Part shown: one piece after another, positions 5,046 to 6,064 of the stretch | Layout: each line of letters starts with the position of its first letter | Position numbering within the stretch: the stretch's first letter is position 1 | Source: Bacteroidota bacterium | Lineage (GTDB): Bacteria; Bacteroidota; Bacteroidia; Bacteroidales; Prolixibacteraceae | Direction of reading: 5' to 3' | NCBI GenBank assembly: GCA_030691295.1 | Contig: JAUYEQ010000295.1 | Coordinates: forward strand, 1 to 6,064 | DNA length: 6,064 nt | Notes under the pieces: generated by a model | What the model saw: only the letters and a program-made list of their open reading frames with translations | Databases searched by the model: none | What the model was told of the DNA's origin: nothing | Translations under genes and position numbers: made by a program

Positions 5046-5726
5046 ATGCCCAAAGCCGAAGAATATAAAAAGAAGCCCGTTGAACTTGCTGAAGTTACCG
5101 TAACCGGAAACGAAGAAATATCGCCGGGAGTACACCTGATTTCCTGGAAGCGGACATGCGCATTTCAGCCCGGAATGGTGGTGAAGATCACCCTCGATCA
5201 GGCTATTGCACCACGAATTTACAGTGTTTGCAGCGGAAATGATGAAGCTGAAATCCGCGTACTTTTCAACATTAAGGAAGATGGTATTTTAACGCCCCGT
5301 CTGGCTGGAGTGATTCCCGGAATGAAAATTTGGGCCACCAAACCTTACGGCAGTTTCCTCGAGAACAAAAAACCTGCATGGTGGATTGCCACCGGAACCG
5401 GAATCGCTCCGTTTTACAGCATGTTCCGCTCCGGAATTTCAGAAAATAAAACCTTGATTCATGGCGCCCGAAACCTCAATCAGTTCTACTTCGAAGATGA
5501 ACTCGAATGGGCAATGGGCAACCGATATGTTCGTTGCTGTTCGCATGAACAATCGTGCAATGTTTTTCCCGGACGGGTTACACAATACCTTCAGGAAATA
5601 ACTGAATTTCCTGCCGATATTAAATATTTTCTTTGCGGCAAAGCTTTGATGGTGGTTGAAGTGCGCGATTTGCTTATTGCAAAGGGCGTTCCTTTTGAAA
5701 ACATTCTGGCTGAAATCTACTTTTAA
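5046..5726 (+). CDS. Ferredoxin-NADP reductase-like FAD oxidoreductase
   Basis: The 226-aa flavoprotein of the ferredoxin-NADP+ reductase fold passes electrons between NADP(H) and a small carrier such as ferredoxin or flavodoxin in the cytoplasm. The FAD-binding barrel occupies about residues 12-108, with FQPGMVVKI (40-48), the RIYS flavin motif (57-60) and YGSF (101-104). The nucleotide domain has ATGTGIAPFYSM (115-126) for the pyrophosphate, HGAR (139-142) and YFLCGKALMVVEVRDLL (194-210). The chain ends in AEIYF, with the C-terminal aromatic expected to cover the flavin. There is no iron-sulfur domain. It is slightly shorter than E. coli Fpr (248 aa). A weak promoter candidate is TTG (4957-4959), 20 bases, then TTTCTTTG (4980-4987). 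It ends 8 bases from the stop of the convergent gene. The exact electron partner is unknown. Confidence 0.9.
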   Translation: MPKAEEYKKKPVELAEVTVTGNEEISPGVHLISWKRTCAFQPGMVVKITLDQAIAPRIYSVCSGNDEAEIRVLFNIKEDGILTPRLAGVIPGMKIWATKPYGSFLENKKPAWWIATGTGIAPFYSMFRSGISENKTLIHGARNLNQFYFEDELEWAMGNRYVRCCSHEQSCNVFPGRVTQYLQEITEFPADIKYFLCGKALMVVEVRDLLIAKGVPFENILAEIYF

Positions 5727-5734
5727 GTGATTTT

Positions 5735-6064
5735 TTATTTCTCGAAGTTGAAACCTAACTTCAATCCGGCTACCAATAGCGAACCTGAGTAGCCATTGTC
5801 GAACCATGTTTGATTGTAGGTTTCCATCAGTTCCATATTTTTATCCATACTGTACCTGAAACCAACCCCAAGATAATAATCCACGATAAAAGGTTTGTGC
5901 CTGGTAATTTGTTTCCCAACAATGAAATTTAGAAGTACGCGGTTAATTGTTGTATTTACCTCTTCCATACGGTAGCTTGTGTAATTTGTATTGTATTCAG
6001 AATAAGAATATTGAACGTTCTGGTCGTTCTTAATCCCAAAAATCTGAAGTCCACCGCCATAGGC
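5735..6064 (-). CDS. C-terminal part of a probable outer-membrane beta-barrel protein
   Basis: The frame stays open to the window edge, so the gene begins beyond base 6064 and the internal ATG at 5966-5968 is not the start. The 109 visible residues begin AYGGGLQIFGIKND. They alternate polar and aromatic or aliphatic residues in strand-like runs: VQYSYSEYNTNYTSY, FIVDYYLGVGFRYS and GSLLVAGLKLGFNFEK. The ending, a glycine-rich strand closing GFNFEK, is typical of small Bacteroidota barrel proteins, including DUF3575-like ones, which are inserted by the BAM machinery. A specific family or function cannot be assigned from this fragment. It converges with the reductase gene, 8 bases apart, with no obvious terminator between them. 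Confidence 0.7.
   Translation of the reverse strand, partial: AYGGGLQIFGIKNDQNVQYSYSEYNTNYTSYRMEEVNTTINRVLLNFIVGKQITRHKPFIVDYYLGVGFRYSMDKNMELMETYNQTWFDNGYSGSLLVAGLKLGFNFEK

Noticed and set aside
5439..5807. Minus-strand open frame over the reductase gene
   Set aside because: Opposite the reductase's NADP-binding motifs; a shadow.
1..6064. CRISPR array, insertion sequence, or rRNA/tRNA gene
   Set aside because: No regularly spaced direct repeats, no transposase frame with terminal inverted repeats, and no tRNA or rRNA signature was found on reading through.

Overview
The window looks like chromosomal DNA from a member of the Bacteroidota, probably a marine or sediment Bacteroidales/Marinilabiliales relative. 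It is AT-rich, start codons lack clear Shine-Dalgarno sequences, and two places carry the phylum's TAnnTTTG -7 promoter box. The IspE, YjjP/YjjB and ferredoxin-reductase proteins read like those of this group. The species assignment is inference.

Layout. (1) Positions 1-789 hold the 3' part of ispE (isoprenoid precursor synthesis). (2) Positions 790-1808 hold two consecutive small secreted paralogues, each with a near-identical upstream control region. Both proteins have the same signal peptide style followed by two or three copies of an L-x-[IV]-E-x-W-M repeat. A strong intrinsic terminator separates them. (3) Positions 1805-3077, minus strand, hold a split ThrE-type transporter pair (yjjP then yjjB) with a phylum-type promoter box at 3111-3119. 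(4) Positions 3220-4875 look like a small, partly decayed accessory or defence locus on the minus strand. It has a 31-codon orphan tail, then a DUF3800 nuclease-like gene, then a translationally coupled gene of about 165 aa that may be a BECR-fold nuclease, and finally a fragment of a restriction helicase/nuclease C-terminus. Between the last two, on the plus strand, is a compact predicted small RNA with its own promoter and terminator. (5) Position 5046 to the end holds a ferredoxin-NADP reductase-like gene, convergent with the C-terminal end of a probable outer-membrane beta-barrel protein that runs off the window.

How the parts work together. ispE, the transporter pair and the reductase are ordinary housekeeping genes with no evident shared role. 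The two repeat-protein genes form one unit: duplicated gene plus duplicated promoter, so they are probably co-regulated and exported. The DUF3800 gene and its partner share an ATGA start/stop overlap and are very likely made together. Restriction-enzyme debris beside them suggests the remains of a defence or mobile cassette. The repeat-protein pair, the DUF3800 cassette and the small RNA are the least explained elements. No gene-free stretch exceeds 300 bases; the longest are 1191-1403 and 4780-5045, and both are described.
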